Below are positions 9,044 through 18,937 of a DNA stretch of 64,000 bases, in pieces (within the stretch, counting starts at the first letter, position 1; each line of letters starts with the position of its first letter). The translations under genes and the position numbers were made by a program. Where the stretch lies: the NCBI GenBank assembly GCA_015059685.1, contig SUZW01000002.1:62001-126000 (forward strand), written 5' to 3'. Origin of the DNA: Rikenellaceae bacterium. GTDB taxonomy: Bacteria > Bacteroidota > Bacteroidia > Bacteroidales > Rikenellaceae. Under the pieces are notes generated by a model that saw only the letters and a program-made list of their open reading frames with translations, was not told the origin of the DNA and ran no database searches.

Positions 9044-10321
9044 GATTTGAGCAAACGCTTGCTCAAAGTCCTCGATAATATCCTCGACGGCCTCCAAGCC
9101 TGCCGAGATTCGCAACAAGGTCGGAGCGATACCCGCCTTAACCTTTGCCTCATCGCTCAACTGCTTGTGAGTGGTCGATGCAGGGTGGGTAACAACGGTT
9201 ATCGAGTCGCCAATCATAGTCATATTGGCAACCAACTTCAACCCCTCGACAAAGCGCACGGTACTATCCAAAGTTCCCTCCAAGATGACCGAGATAACGC
9301 ACGCTGCACCCTTGCGGAAGTATTTTTGTGCCAAGGCGTAGCTTGGGTTATCCTCGAAGCCTACATAGCTCACCTCCTTGACATACTTGTTCGCACGGAA
9401 GAACTCGGCCAACTTCTCGGTAGCCTCGGCCTCGTGGCGAACACGCAACGAGAGTGTCTCCAAGCCGAGCATCATAAGGTAGGTGTCGAATGGCGAAGGC
9501 GAACAACCAAAGTCACGCAAACCATCGACACGGCACTTTACGATAAAGGCTTGGTTGCCAAAGGTCTTCCACAAGTTCAAGCCGTGGTAGCCCTCGTTAG
9601 GTCCGTCGATAGCCGGGTAGCGACCATTGCCCCAATCGAAGGTTCCGCCATCGACGATAATGCCGCCCATAGCCGTGCCGTGGCCGTTTATCCACTTCGT
9701 GGCCGAGTCGCAGATGATATCTGCGCCCCACTCAAACGGGTTGCAGAGGTAGCCGCAAGCACCGAAGGTGTTATCCACAACGAGTGGCATACCGTGTGCG
9801 TGAGCAACCTTTGCCAGAGCCTCGATATCGGCTACGATGCAACTCGGGTTGCTCATAGACTCGACAAATACGAAGCGTGTCTGCTCGTCAATCAAGGCCT
9901 CGATACTCTCTGCCGAGGCATCCTTGGCAAAGCGCACCTCGATGCCGAGGTTGCGCAACGAGATAGTGAACTGATTGTGTGTTCCACCATATACGAATGG
10001 CGAAGTGACGATATTTTCGCCCGCCTTGGCAAGGGCTGTGACAACCAAAAGTATCGCCGACATACCCGACGAAGTGGCCAACGCACCTACGCCACCATAG
10101 AGCGCAGCAACACGATTTTCGTAGGCTGCGGTGGTTGGGTTGTGGATACGGGTATATATATTTCCCGGCTCGCTCAACTCGAAGAGGTTAGCCGCATATT
10201 CGCAGGTCTTAAAGTGGTAAGCTGCGGTTGGATATATCGCCAAACCGCGCGACAGAGTGTGGTCGGGAGCATACCCGCCATGTATCTGCAATGTCTCAAA
10301 ACGGAGTTTTTTACCTTCCAT
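9041..10321 (-). CDS. metY: O-acetylhomoserine aminocarboxypropyltransferase / sulfhydrylase
   Basis: LRFETLQIHGGYAPD N-terminus; SATKWINGHGTAMGGIIVDGG PLP site. Confidence 0.9.
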   Translation of the reverse strand: MEGKKLRFETLQIHGGYAPDHTLSRGLAIYPTAAYHFKTCEYAANLFELSEPGNIYTRIHNPTTAAYENRVAALYGGVGALATSSGMSAILLVVTALAKAGENIVTSPFVYGGTHNQFTISLRNLGIEVRFAKDASAESIEALIDEQTRFVFVESMSNPSCIVADIEALAKVAHAHGMPLVVDNTFGACGYLCNPFEWGADIICDSATKWINGHGTAMGGIIVDGGTFDWGNGRYPAIDGPNEGYHGLNLWKTFGNQAFIVKCRVDGLRDFGCSPSPFDTYLMMLGLETLSLRVRHEAEATEKLAEFFRANKYVKEVSYVGFEDNPSYALAQKYFRKGAACVISVILEGTLDSTVRFVEGLKLVANMTMIGDSITVVTHPASTTHKQLSDEAKVKAGIAPTLLRISAGLEAVEDIIEDFEQAFAQI

Positions 10322-10422
10322 TGTATGAAAAGTTTTATAAAATTGTAACTATTTTCTATTGTTGAGGGATTGTTGTGTTCGAGTGTCGGGCGGTGCGTAG
10401 CTGCCACAGTGAGAGATAGTGC

Positions 10423-10476
10423 CTATCGGCACATTCGCATCATCATACCGGCCATTATGTTCTGTATGCTATACAT
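10423..10476 (-). CDS. Candidate Met/Cys-rich leader peptide MYSIQNIMAGMMMRMCR
   Basis: 17-codon ORF between metY -7 box and metY; stop overlaps perfect hairpin GTGCC-GATA-GGCAC. Confidence 0.55.
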   Translation of the reverse strand: MYSIQNIMAGMMMRMCR

Positions 10477-10498
10477 ATCTCGAACTCGTTTGCAGTGG

Positions 10499-10506
10499 CA
10501 AAGATA
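10499..10506 (-). promoter_or_regulatory. -7 box TATCTTTG of metY-metX-hom operon
   Basis: CAAAGATA on + strand; about 175 nt leader. Confidence 0.6.
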
Positions 10507-10530
10507 CATATTTTTTCTTAAAAAGAAAAT

Positions 10531-10554
10531 GCAAGGGTAATTTTTCACCCTTGC
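10531..10554 (-). terminator. Intrinsic terminator of MFS gene
   Basis: GCAAGGGT...ACCCTTGC followed by a T-rich tract on the minus strand. Confidence 0.7.
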
Positions 10555-10600
10555 ACTCTATCTTTGGTTACTTTGAGCCAAATTGAGAATTGGCAATTTG

Positions 10601-10637
10601 GCCATTAGCCATTAGCCATTAGCCATTGGCTTTTTTG
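10601..10637. repeat. TTAGCCA heptamer repeat block
   Basis: GCCATTAGCCATTAGCCATTAGCCATTGGCTTTTTT. Confidence 0.85.
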
Positions 10638-10656
10638 ATTGTCAATTAGAACGAAA

Positions 10657-12081
10657 TTACTCCTCTTGTACCTTTTTGCGCCAATTCAAAATTGGCAAGA
10701 GGAACGAGATAATCGACGCTCCGATCCAGAATATGGCCGCTGCCGAGAAGTCGTAGTGTGTGACCTTCTCACCGAGCTCGTTCAAGACCTCGGTCTTGCC
10801 GCCATCGATAAGCCAACCACTGATGACATCCTGCAAACCTGCAGCGATGTAGCTCGCCATACCTACAATGCCGAGGGCGGCACCCGTAGCCTTACGAGGT
10901 ACGATATCCACGGCCATCAAACCACCCAAGAAGGCAATCAACACACCGATAGCGATACCGAACAGCACCATCGAGGCTACATTTACCCAATATTCGTTGC
11001 CGCCATAGATGAAGATGATGTAGGATATCGACAACATCACGCCCGACACAAAAGCCGGCATCTTACGGTCACCCTTGAACAGTACATCCGACATCCAACC
11101 TGCCAACACCGTGCCCACGATGCCGAGCAGAGCGTTAATCGAGATGATGAATGTTGCCGACTCGAGCGAAAAGCCCTTCTCCTCCTGCAGGAAGAGGATA
11201 CCCCACGAGTTGAGCGAGTAGCGAGAGATATACATAAATGCCGATGCGAGGGCCAAAATCCATACGGCAGGGGTACGCAACACCTGCTTCTGGATATCGC
11301 CCACGGACTCATCCTGCTTCTTAACCTCGACCTTCTCGCCTGTCAAGACCTCAATCGAAGGCAGACCCTTGCTCTCGGGTGTATCGTGCATCATAAAGAG
11401 GATGACGACAACGCCTATAGCACCCGCCAAAGCCGAGCCGAAGAAGCCCCACTGCCAGCCGGCTACGGCAACGAGCGAGCCGACGAAGATAAATGACAAC
11501 CACTCACCGATGTTGTGACTTGCCGAGAAGAAGCCGTAGAATGTTCCACGGCGAGAGAGTGGGAACCATCTCGACAGAGCGATAATTGCCGGAGGCGCAC
11601 CCATAGATTGCGACCATCCATTAACGCCCCACATAATGGCAAAGATGATGAATACCGCAGTCGAAGGTATCACGGCCTCGCCGAGGAACTCGTTGTTCGA
11701 GCCAAAGAGTCCGATAATACCCATCGTGAGGTTTGCCAAGGTCGAAACCAACAGACCCGTAGCCATAAAGCGTTTGATGTTTGAGTGGTCGGCAATAAAT
11801 CCATTGACCAACTTACCTATGGCGTAGGCAAAGAGCAAAGCCGAGCCGATAACTCCCAACTGCGTAGCATCGAGCATACCGCTGTCGAGAATAGGCTTCT
11901 TCATCACATTGAGCGATGTGCGGCACACATAGTAGAGGCTGTAGCCGAGCGTACCCGCCACAAAAGATTGAAATGCCAACGAGCGATGCAACTTCTTCTG
12001 TCCCTGCTCGTCGAGATCGGCACGCAGAGGCTTCGGAGCACTCGTGCCGTAGAAATTCTTAAATGCTGAAATAAATCCCAT
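10657..12081 (-). CDS. MFS transporter (UhpC/GlpT-like organophosphate:Pi antiporter)
   Basis: 12-TM-type hydrophobic protein; YYVCRTSLNVMKKP and WGVNGWSQSMGAPP motifs. Confidence 0.8.
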   Translation of the reverse strand: MGFISAFKNFYGTSAPKPLRADLDEQGQKKLHRSLAFQSFVAGTLGYSLYYVCRTSLNVMKKPILDSGMLDATQLGVIGSALLFAYAIGKLVNGFIADHSNIKRFMATGLLVSTLANLTMGIIGLFGSNNEFLGEAVIPSTAVFIIFAIMWGVNGWSQSMGAPPAIIALSRWFPLSRRGTFYGFFSASHNIGEWLSFIFVGSLVAVAGWQWGFFGSALAGAIGVVVILFMMHDTPESKGLPSIEVLTGEKVEVKKQDESVGDIQKQVLRTPAVWILALASAFMYISRYSLNSWGILFLQEEKGFSLESATFIISINALLGIVGTVLAGWMSDVLFKGDRKMPAFVSGVMLSISYIIFIYGGNEYWVNVASMVLFGIAIGVLIAFLGGLMAVDIVPRKATGAALGIVGMASYIAAGLQDVISGWLIDGGKTEVLNELGEKVTHYDFSAAAIFWIGASIISFLLPILNWRKKVQEE

Positions 12082-12093
12082 AGTGTTCTTTTT

Positions 12094-12130
12094 TAGGCTA
12101 TTAGCTTTTAGCCATTAGCCATTGGCTTTT
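12094..12130. repeat. TTAGCCA-type repeat block
   Basis: GGCTATTAGCTTTTAGCCATTAGCCATTGGCTTTT. Confidence 0.75.
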
Positions 12131-12171
12131 TATGTTAGTAGTTTGTTCTGTTCAGATAAAATTATTTGGAG

Positions 12172-14406
12172 TTATTTAATTGTGAACTTTCCCTGTAGAG
12201 GAGCATTAGAGTCGGCTCCAACCCACACATTGAAGTCACCCTTGTCGGCCTTCCAGCTCAAATCGGTGTGGCAGTAGGCCAACTCCGAAGTAGGTATCTC
12301 AAAGGTTACAACCTTCGCTTCGCCCGCCTTCAACGACAGACGCTCAAAGCCCTTCAACTCACGCACAGGGCGTGTGGTCTCGGCCACGATATCGTGCACA
12401 TAGAGCTGCGCAACATCCTCGCCTGCAACCTTACCCTTGTTTGTGACCTTCACGCTAACCTTCACTACGCCACCCATCTCTACGCTTGGGGTCAGGACCT
12501 TCAAGTCCGAGTACTCGAACTCGGTGTAGCTCAAACCATAGCCGAATGGGAAGAGTGGAGCATTCTGAATATCGACATAGCTCGAGCTATATCCCTGCGC
12601 CTTGAATTGGCTCTTTGGCGGGCGACCCGTATTCTTCGAGTTGTAGTGTACGGGCACCTGTCCTACATGGTACGGGAAAGACATTGTGAGGTGTCCCGAA
12701 GGGTTTCTGTCGCCCGATACGAGGTCTGCAACAGCAGGACCTGCCATTGTTCCACCATGCCAAGCAAGAAGCACCGCATTGGCCTTCTCTACCTCGTTGC
12801 GGATATCCATTGCACGACCCGTCGAGAGCAAGACGACAATCTTCTTGCCTGTCTTTTTCAGTTCGTCGAGCAGCTCCTGCTGCTCCGCAGGCACTGTAAT
12901 CTCGGCTCGTGAGCGTGACTCTCCGCTATGCCAGCCCGAGAGTCCCATCGAGAGGAGTATCACATCCGACTGCTCGGCAATCTTTATGGCCTCCTCGATG
13001 CCGCCCTCGATAATGCCATTCTTGTATCTGCCGCACTCGCAAGCCTTGGTGTAGAGCACATTCTCCTTGCCAAAACGCTCCTCGAGGGCTGTGCGGAAGG
13101 TTATCGAACGCTTCTCGTCGCCCAAGCCTCGCCAAGCTCCAAGCTGGTCCTTCGGTGCATCGGCAAATGGGCCTATAAGGGCAATCTTGACACCCTCTTT
13201 GAGTGGCAATACGCCATCATTCTTGAGCAGCACCATCGACTCGGCAGCCACCTTGCGGGCAAACTCCATATTCTCGGGGCGATAATAGACCTTCGACAAA
13301 TCCTGCTTTCCGTATTTGTAAGGGTCTTCGAACAATCCGAGGCGATACTTTATCACCAAAACATCACGGACAAGCTCATCGACAAGCTTCTCGGAGATAC
13401 GGCCCTCCTTAACAAGCTGCTCTCCGTAGGCGATGTAGTCACCACTGATCATATCCATATTGAGGTGAGCCTTCAACGACAACTCGGCCGCCCCCTTGCT
13501 ATCGGCCGCTACGCCATGGATAATCATCTCGTCGATGGCGTTGTAGTCCGAAACAACAAAGCCCTTAAAGCCCAACTCCTTGCGGAGAAGGTCGTACAAG
13601 AGCCACTTGCTGCCCGAGGCTGGAACGCCCATAAAGTCGTTGAACGACGACATTGCGGTCACTGCACCGGCCTCTACCGCTGCACGATATGGCGGGAGAT
13701 AGAGGTTGCGGAACATCAACTCCGACATATCGACCGTGTTGTAGTCTTTGCCCGCCTGCACTGCGCCATAAGCGGCAAAGTGCTTGACACACGCTGCGAT
13801 GGTATTTGTTGTCGAGAGGTCGTCGCCCTGGTAGCCACGCACCATGGCTGCGGCAATCTTCGAGCCGAGATATGGGTCCTCGCCTGCACCCTCTGAAACA
13901 CGGCTCCAACGAGGGTCGGTCGAGATGTCGCACATAGGCGAGAAGGTCCAATGTATTGCCGAGGCGGCACTCTCCTCCGCAGCGATGCGGGCCGAGCGCT
14001 CTACGGCTTCCATGTTCCACGAGCAGGATACAGCGAGATTTTCGGGGAAGATAATCTTGCAACCGTGGATAATATCGAAACCAAAGATAAGAGGAATACC
14101 CAATCGGCTCTCCTCCACCGCCATCTTCTGCAGACGCAGAGCCTCATCTCTGTTGCGTATCGAGAGGAACGAGCCCACCTCACCGTTGCGAATAGAGCTT
14201 TCGATATCACGCTTAACCCCCTCGGGACCCGTGACAGCACCATCGTAAGTGACAAATTGCTCGAGCTGTCCGAACTTCTCGCGCAGGGTCATCTTCTTGA
14301 TAAGTTTGTCGGCAAACTTGATAGCCTCCTTCTCCTCTTGTGTTGTTTGAGCTGTTGCCGAGGCAACAAGGGCGACAAACAGCAATAAAATCGAAAATTT
14401 CTTCAT
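12172..14406 (-). CDS. bglX: GH3 beta-glucosidase, BglX-like, secreted
   Basis: GFDIIHG; VSDYNAIDEM nucleophile region; PFGYGLSYTEF. Confidence 0.9.
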   Translation of the reverse strand: MKKFSILLLFVALVASATAQTTQEEKEAIKFADKLIKKMTLREKFGQLEQFVTYDGAVTGPEGVKRDIESSIRNGEVGSFLSIRNRDEALRLQKMAVEESRLGIPLIFGFDIIHGCKIIFPENLAVSCSWNMEAVERSARIAAEESAASAIHWTFSPMCDISTDPRWSRVSEGAGEDPYLGSKIAAAMVRGYQGDDLSTTNTIAACVKHFAAYGAVQAGKDYNTVDMSELMFRNLYLPPYRAAVEAGAVTAMSSFNDFMGVPASGSKWLLYDLLRKELGFKGFVVSDYNAIDEMIIHGVAADSKGAAELSLKAHLNMDMISGDYIAYGEQLVKEGRISEKLVDELVRDVLVIKYRLGLFEDPYKYGKQDLSKVYYRPENMEFARKVAAESMVLLKNDGVLPLKEGVKIALIGPFADAPKDQLGAWRGLGDEKRSITFRTALEERFGKENVLYTKACECGRYKNGIIEGGIEEAIKIAEQSDVILLSMGLSGWHSGESRSRAEITVPAEQQELLDELKKTGKKIVVLLSTGRAMDIRNEVEKANAVLLAWHGGTMAGPAVADLVSGDRNPSGHLTMSFPYHVGQVPVHYNSKNTGRPPKSQFKAQGYSSSYVDIQNAPLFPFGYGLSYTEFEYSDLKVLTPSVEMGGVVKVSVKVTNKGKVAGEDVAQLYVHDIVAETTRPVRELKGFERLSLKAGEAKVVTFEIPTSELAYCHTDLSWKADKGDFNVWVGADSNAPLQGKFTIK

Positions 14407-14420
14407 ATCTTATTAGTATC

Positions 14421-15170
14421 TTACTTTTTCTCTATTGGTGTTATGTAGGTGTGCTTCGTGCGGGCAACCTTATTTATAACAGGGAGAATGGTCGGCTCCA
14501 GCACCTCGGCATAGCAGAGCGAGTTGGGGTGTACCTCGTCTTTGTGGTACTTGCGGTTCATGCCCTTGCGCTCATCGACGAGCAGTGAGTGGTAATCGAC
14601 ATAAGGGATTTTTTTGCTCTCGGCATACTCCTTAATCATCTTGTTGAGGCGGATAATCTCCTCGGCAGGGTTGCAGCCTACATCTGGTCGCCAGCGGAAC
14701 GACACGGCAGGGGTTACCGAGCAGAGTATAACCTTAATCTTGTGCAACTTTGCCAACTCGCACATCGAGATGATGTTGCCCAAGATGTTCTCGTGGGTGA
14801 TTTTGCCGTTGTTGAGGGCGATATCGTTGATGCCCGCCATAATAACCACACAACGAGGGTTCAGCTCGATAACATCACGACGGAAACGCACCAACATGTG
14901 CGATGTGGTCTGACCGCTGATACCACGGCCAAGGAAGTTGTTGTTTTTGAAGAAGTCGGGGTTTTTCCTCGCCCAGCCCTGTGTTATGGAGTTGCCCATA
15001 AAGACAGCATCGGGGCGCACACCCGAGGCCAAAACCTCGGCATTAGCCTTCTCGTAGCGATAGAACTTCGCCCAATCTTTGTACTCCTTCTTTTTGGTCT
15101 GTGCAGATGCATAATCACAGAGAAACAACGCAGCCACAGCCACGATGCAACAAGCAAGAAATCTCTTCAT
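14421..15170 (-). CDS. SGNH/GDSL hydrolase, secreted
   Basis: FMGNSITQGW block; MAGINDIALN. Confidence 0.85.
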   Translation of the reverse strand: MKRFLACCIVAVAALFLCDYASAQTKKKEYKDWAKFYRYEKANAEVLASGVRPDAVFMGNSITQGWARKNPDFFKNNNFLGRGISGQTTSHMLVRFRRDVIELNPRCVVIMAGINDIALNNGKITHENILGNIISMCELAKLHKIKVILCSVTPAVSFRWRPDVGCNPAEEIIRLNKMIKEYAESKKIPYVDYHSLLVDERKGMNRKYHKDEVHPNSLCYAEVLEPTILPVINKVARTKHTYITPIEKK

Positions 15171-15218
15171 ATAGTTTGGTGAATTAGCTGTTGTGAAAAT
15201 ATTACAAAAAAGCTTTTA

Positions 15219-15262
15219 GAGGGCAATTTCGGCATCGGTAGTTCGGTGCCGAAATCACCCTC
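15219..15262 (-). terminator. Hairpin terminator downstream of ROK gene
   Basis: GAGGG..ATTTCGGCA...TGCCGAAAT..CCCTC. Confidence 0.6.
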
Positions 15263-15274
15263 CAAAACAACTTT

Positions 15275-16288
15275 TTACTTTGCCTGCCAAACGAGAGCCG
15301 AGGCTCCGAGAATGGCGGCATTCTTATTCTGCAACTCTGAAGGGAGAACCTTGACCTTATTCTTGAAGGTGATGAGCATATTCTCCTCCATGTACCACTT
15401 GATAGGGTTCATAATAAGGTCGCCCGCCTTGGCCAAGCCTCCGAAGATAAAGATAGCCTCCGGAGATGTCACAGTCACAATATCTGCCAAAGCATAGCCC
15501 AACTTCTGTCCCGTAACACGGAAACACTCCTTGGCGATAGGGTCGCCCTTTACGGCATATTGGTAGAGTATAGCCGACTCGAGCTGGTCGTAGGTGTACT
15601 CACGAAGTGGCGATGGGTCGGACATCGTAGCCATCAACTCAAAGGCGGTACGCTTGATACCTGTAGCCGAAGCGTAGGCCTCCAAGCAGCCCTTGCGACC
15701 GCAACCGCACTCACGACCACCACGCTCCACGATGACATGGCCGAACTCGCCTGCGAAGCCGTCGTGACCATAGATCATCTCGCCATTGGCAACAAAGCCC
15801 GAGCCTACGCCCGTGCCGAGGGTGATCATTATAAAGTCCTTCATACCCTTGGCACCACCATAGACCATCTCACCGATGGTTGCTGCGTTGGCGTCGTTGG
15901 TGATGTAGATAGGTACATTCAGGAAGTGCTTACCGAGGTCCTCGGCGAAGTTGAAGTTACGATCCTCCTCCCGCATACCGGCTGCAATCTGCTCGTCGGA
16001 GTACTTCCACATATTCGAAGGTATCTCGATAGTACCCTGATAGTAGTTGGCATTTGGTGCTCCGATGCCGATGCCGACAAGCTCGAAGTTGAAGCCCACG
16101 CTGTCTATAAGGGTCTTCATCGCCTTTGCCAAATCCTCGATGTAACGAGGGTAGTCGTCGTATTTCATATACGACTTTGTGGATATGGCCGATTCGCCAA
16201 AAATTTCACCCTTGGCATCCACCAAGCCAAATGCTGTGTTTGTACCACCGATGTCAATACCGAAAACAAGTTTTTTCATAGTGTTCAT
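15275..16288 (-). CDS. ROK family sugar kinase / glucokinase
   Basis: FGIDIGGTNTAFGLVD; ITLGTGVGSG; CGCGRKGCLEAYAS. Confidence 0.9.
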   Translation of the reverse strand: MNTMKKLVFGIDIGGTNTAFGLVDAKGEIFGESAISTKSYMKYDDYPRYIEDLAKAMKTLIDSVGFNFELVGIGIGAPNANYYQGTIEIPSNMWKYSDEQIAAGMREEDRNFNFAEDLGKHFLNVPIYITNDANAATIGEMVYGGAKGMKDFIMITLGTGVGSGFVANGEMIYGHDGFAGEFGHVIVERGGRECGCGRKGCLEAYASATGIKRTAFELMATMSDPSPLREYTYDQLESAILYQYAVKGDPIAKECFRVTGQKLGYALADIVTVTSPEAIFIFGGLAKAGDLIMNPIKWYMEENMLITFKNKVKVLPSELQNKNAAILGASALVWQAK

Positions 16289-16374
16289 GTTCTAATAAAG
16301 TATTTTGTGTTTTAGATTAAACTCTTCGCAATGCTCAAAGTTAAGGATAAATTTCAAAAGTGCAAAAAAATTGT

Positions 16375-16382
16375 TATATTTG
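16375..16382 (+). promoter_or_regulatory. -7 box TATATTTG
   Basis: Matches TAnnTTTG upstream of polyprenyl synthetase. Confidence 0.45.
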
Positions 16383-16411
16383 ACCTCGAAAAAGAGGTAT
16401 AATTCGATATT

Positions 16412-17404
16412 TTGATGGCATTGAATATGAAAACCTACACAAATACCCAGCTGCTCGAGATGTTCGAGCGACACTTGTCTGCTATGCAGACACCCAGCGA
16501 GCCACACCGCCTCTATGCCCCTATAAAGTATGGTTTGGAGGAGGGAGGTAAGCGTATTCGCCCAACCCTGTTAATGCTTGCATACAACCTCTATGCCGAG
16601 GATGTCGAGCGTGCGCTGACACCCGCCATGGCGGTGGAGATTTTCCACAACTTCACGCTCCTGCACGACGATATTATGGACAACGCACTTGTGCGTCGCT
16701 CACGCCCTTCGGTCTATGCCAAGTGGGGCGAGAATGTAGCTATCTTGTCGGGCGATGCGATGTTGATTTTGGCCTATAGCCACCTGCAACGCACCTCCAC
16801 ACCGCAACTGCCTCGTATCTTCGAGTGCTTCAATAAGATGGCTGCCGAGGTGTGCGAGGGTCAGCAGATGGATATGGACTTCGAGACGCAGGAGAAGGTG
16901 GCTGTGGTCGATTATATGCGGATGATAGAGCTCAAAACGGCCGCTTTGTTGGCCGGCTCGGCCCTTATAGGTGCAATTCTGGGTGGCGGCTCCGAGCGTG
17001 ACTGCCGACGACTCTACGACTTTGCACTGGAGGTCGGTTTGGCCTTCCAGTTGCAGGATGACCTGCTCGACAGCTTTGGCGATGAGCGTCTCGGCAAGAA
17101 GATTGGTGGCGATATCTTGGAGGGCAAGAAGACAATCTTGATGCTCGAGGCCTTCTCTCGTGCCAACGAGGAGCAGCGTGAGGTGCTGCGCACAACCCAT
17201 TTGCGCAAAGATTTGAGCGATGCCGATAAGATTTCGACAATCAAGGCCCTATACGAGGAACTGGGTGTTCCCGAGAGGGTGGAGCAGCAGATTGCCTCCC
17301 GCTTCTCGAAGGCACTCTCTATCCTCGACACTCTCGAAGTGGAGGCCGAGCGCACCGCAGAGTTGCGCCACTATGCCGAAAACCTTATCGGCAGAAAACA
17401 TTAG
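16412..17404 (+). CDS. Polyprenyl synthetase
   Basis: GGKRIRP; LLHDDIMD; LQDDLLD. Confidence 0.9.
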   Translation: MMALNMKTYTNTQLLEMFERHLSAMQTPSEPHRLYAPIKYGLEEGGKRIRPTLLMLAYNLYAEDVERALTPAMAVEIFHNFTLLHDDIMDNALVRRSRPSVYAKWGENVAILSGDAMLILAYSHLQRTSTPQLPRIFECFNKMAAEVCEGQQMDMDFETQEKVAVVDYMRMIELKTAALLAGSALIGAILGGGSERDCRRLYDFALEVGLAFQLQDDLLDSFGDERLGKKIGGDILEGKKTILMLEAFSRANEEQREVLRTTHLRKDLSDADKISTIKALYEELGVPERVEQQIASRFSKALSILDTLEVEAERTAELRHYAENLIGRKH

Positions 17405-17550
17405 ACGAAAGACGAGAGACGAGAGACGAGAGTTGGCGCAATTTAATAACGGCCAGTAAGGGCTATTAAGGGCTATTAAGGGCTATTAAGGGCCAGTAAG
17501 GGTATAGCGCCTTCTTTACTAGCCCTTACTAGCCGTTACAAACCCTTAAT
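17405..17550. repeat. Composite: (GACGAGA)n heptads plus 10-bp (AAGGGCTATT) repeats and inverted arm
   Basis: GACGAAAGACGAGAGACGAGAGACGAGAGTTGGCGCAAT...AACGGCCAGTAAGGGCTATTAAGGGCTATTAAGGG. Confidence 0.85.
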
Positions 17551-17596
17551 TTTGTTGCGCCTTGACAAGTTTAGGAGTTCGGAAAACAAACAAGAT

Positions 17597-18835
17597 ATGA
17601 AACGCACAGATATTGAAATAATGGCACCCGTGGGGTGTTACGAGTCGCTCCACGCAGCGATAAATGCCGGTGCCAACTCGGTATATTTCGGCATTGGCCG
17701 ACTCAATATGCGCTCCGCCTCGGCAGCAAACTTCTCCGAGGCCGACCTGGAGCAGATTGTCGAGATTGCCCACGCTGCGGGTGTTAAAACCTACCTCACG
17801 GTCAATACCATCATCTACGATGATGAGATGCAGGCGATGCACGAGGTTGTCGATAAGGCAAAGGCCGTGGGTGTCGATGCCATCATCGCCTCGGACTTGG
17901 CGGTTATAACCTACGCCTACCACGCAGGTGTCGAGGTTCATATCTCCACGCAGTGCAACATCTCCAACTCGGAGGCGGTAAAGTTCTTCTCGCAGTGGGC
18001 CGATGTGGTGGTCTTGGCTCGTGAGCTGTCGCTCGAGCAGATTGCCGAGGTGCATCGAGCCATCGTGGAGCAGGATATTCGTGGCCCTAAAGGCGAGTTG
18101 GTCGAGATTGAGATGTTTGCCCACGGAGCGTTGTGTATGTCCATCTCGGGTAAGTGCTACTTGAGCGAGCACGAAACCGCTTGCTCGGCTAATCGTGGTG
18201 CCTGCCGTCAGATTTGCCGCAGAAAATATACTATCCAGGACAAAGATACGGGCGAGATGCTCGATATAGATGGTCGCTATATCCTCTCGCCAAAGGATTT
18301 GTGTACGGTCGATTTTCTCGACCAATTTATCGCTGCGGGAGTGCGAGTGCTGAAAATCGAGGGTCGAGCTCGTGGTGGCGAGTATGTCAAACGAGTGGTT
18401 GAGGCCTACGACAAGGCGCTGCGGCTTATCGAGGCGGGCGAATATACCCGTGAGAGTGCCGAGGGGCTGAAAGAGGGGTTGTTGCGTGTCTTCAACCGTG
18501 GCTTCTGGGGTGGCTACTACGCCCACAAGCGCATTGTTGAGCATAGTCAGGCGTATGGCTCGTCGGCAACACACCGCAAGGAGTATGTCGGCAAGATTAC
18601 CAACTACTTCAAAAACATAGGTGTTGCCGAGATTACGGTCGAGGCATCGACTCTGGCTGCGGGCGACGACATCCTGATTATGGGCGAAAAGACGGGTGTT
18701 GTGGAGCAGAAGGCCGAAGGCATAGTCCTTGCCGAGAGGGTCGTAGAGAGTGTTAAGCAGGGCGATGTATGCTCTATTAAAACAGTCGAATTGGTGCGCC
18801 GAGGCGATAAACTATACAAAGAGGTAAAGAGATAA
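17597..18835 (+). CDS. Peptidase U32 family protein
   Basis: IEIMAPVGCYESLHAAINAGANSVYFG; ALCMSISGKCYLS. Confidence 0.9.
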   Translation: MKRTDIEIMAPVGCYESLHAAINAGANSVYFGIGRLNMRSASAANFSEADLEQIVEIAHAAGVKTYLTVNTIIYDDEMQAMHEVVDKAKAVGVDAIIASDLAVITYAYHAGVEVHISTQCNISNSEAVKFFSQWADVVVLARELSLEQIAEVHRAIVEQDIRGPKGELVEIEMFAHGALCMSISGKCYLSEHETACSANRGACRQICRRKYTIQDKDTGEMLDIDGRYILSPKDLCTVDFLDQFIAAGVRVLKIEGRARGGEYVKRVVEAYDKALRLIEAGEYTRESAEGLKEGLLRVFNRGFWGGYYAHKRIVEHSQAYGSSATHRKEYVGKITNYFKNIGVAEITVEASTLAAGDDILIMGEKTGVVEQKAEGIVLAERVVESVKQGDVCSIKTVELVRRGDKLYKEVKR

Positions 18836-18888
18836 CCTTTGGTTATCCAATTGGCAATTGATAATTGATAATTAAAATATTATATTAA

Positions 18889-18926
18889 AAAAAGCTAATG
18901 GCCAATGGCTAATGGCTAAAAGCAAA
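18889..18926. repeat. TTAGCCA repeat block, opposite orientation
   Basis: AAAAAAGCTAATGGCCAATGGCTAATGGCTAAAAGC. Confidence 0.8.
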
Positions 18927-18937
18927 AATATACAATT

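Noticed and set aside
10322-10498. SAM riboswitch upstream of metY
   Set aside because: I could not match a known SAM-riboswitch core by eye; the Met-rich leader ORF is the more direct observation. A covariance-model scan would decide.
12172-16288. bglX-SGNH-ROK-MFS as a dedicated polysaccharide utilization locus
   Set aside because: No SusC/SusD pair or sensor regulator; a plausible sugar-handling cluster but not a defined PUL.
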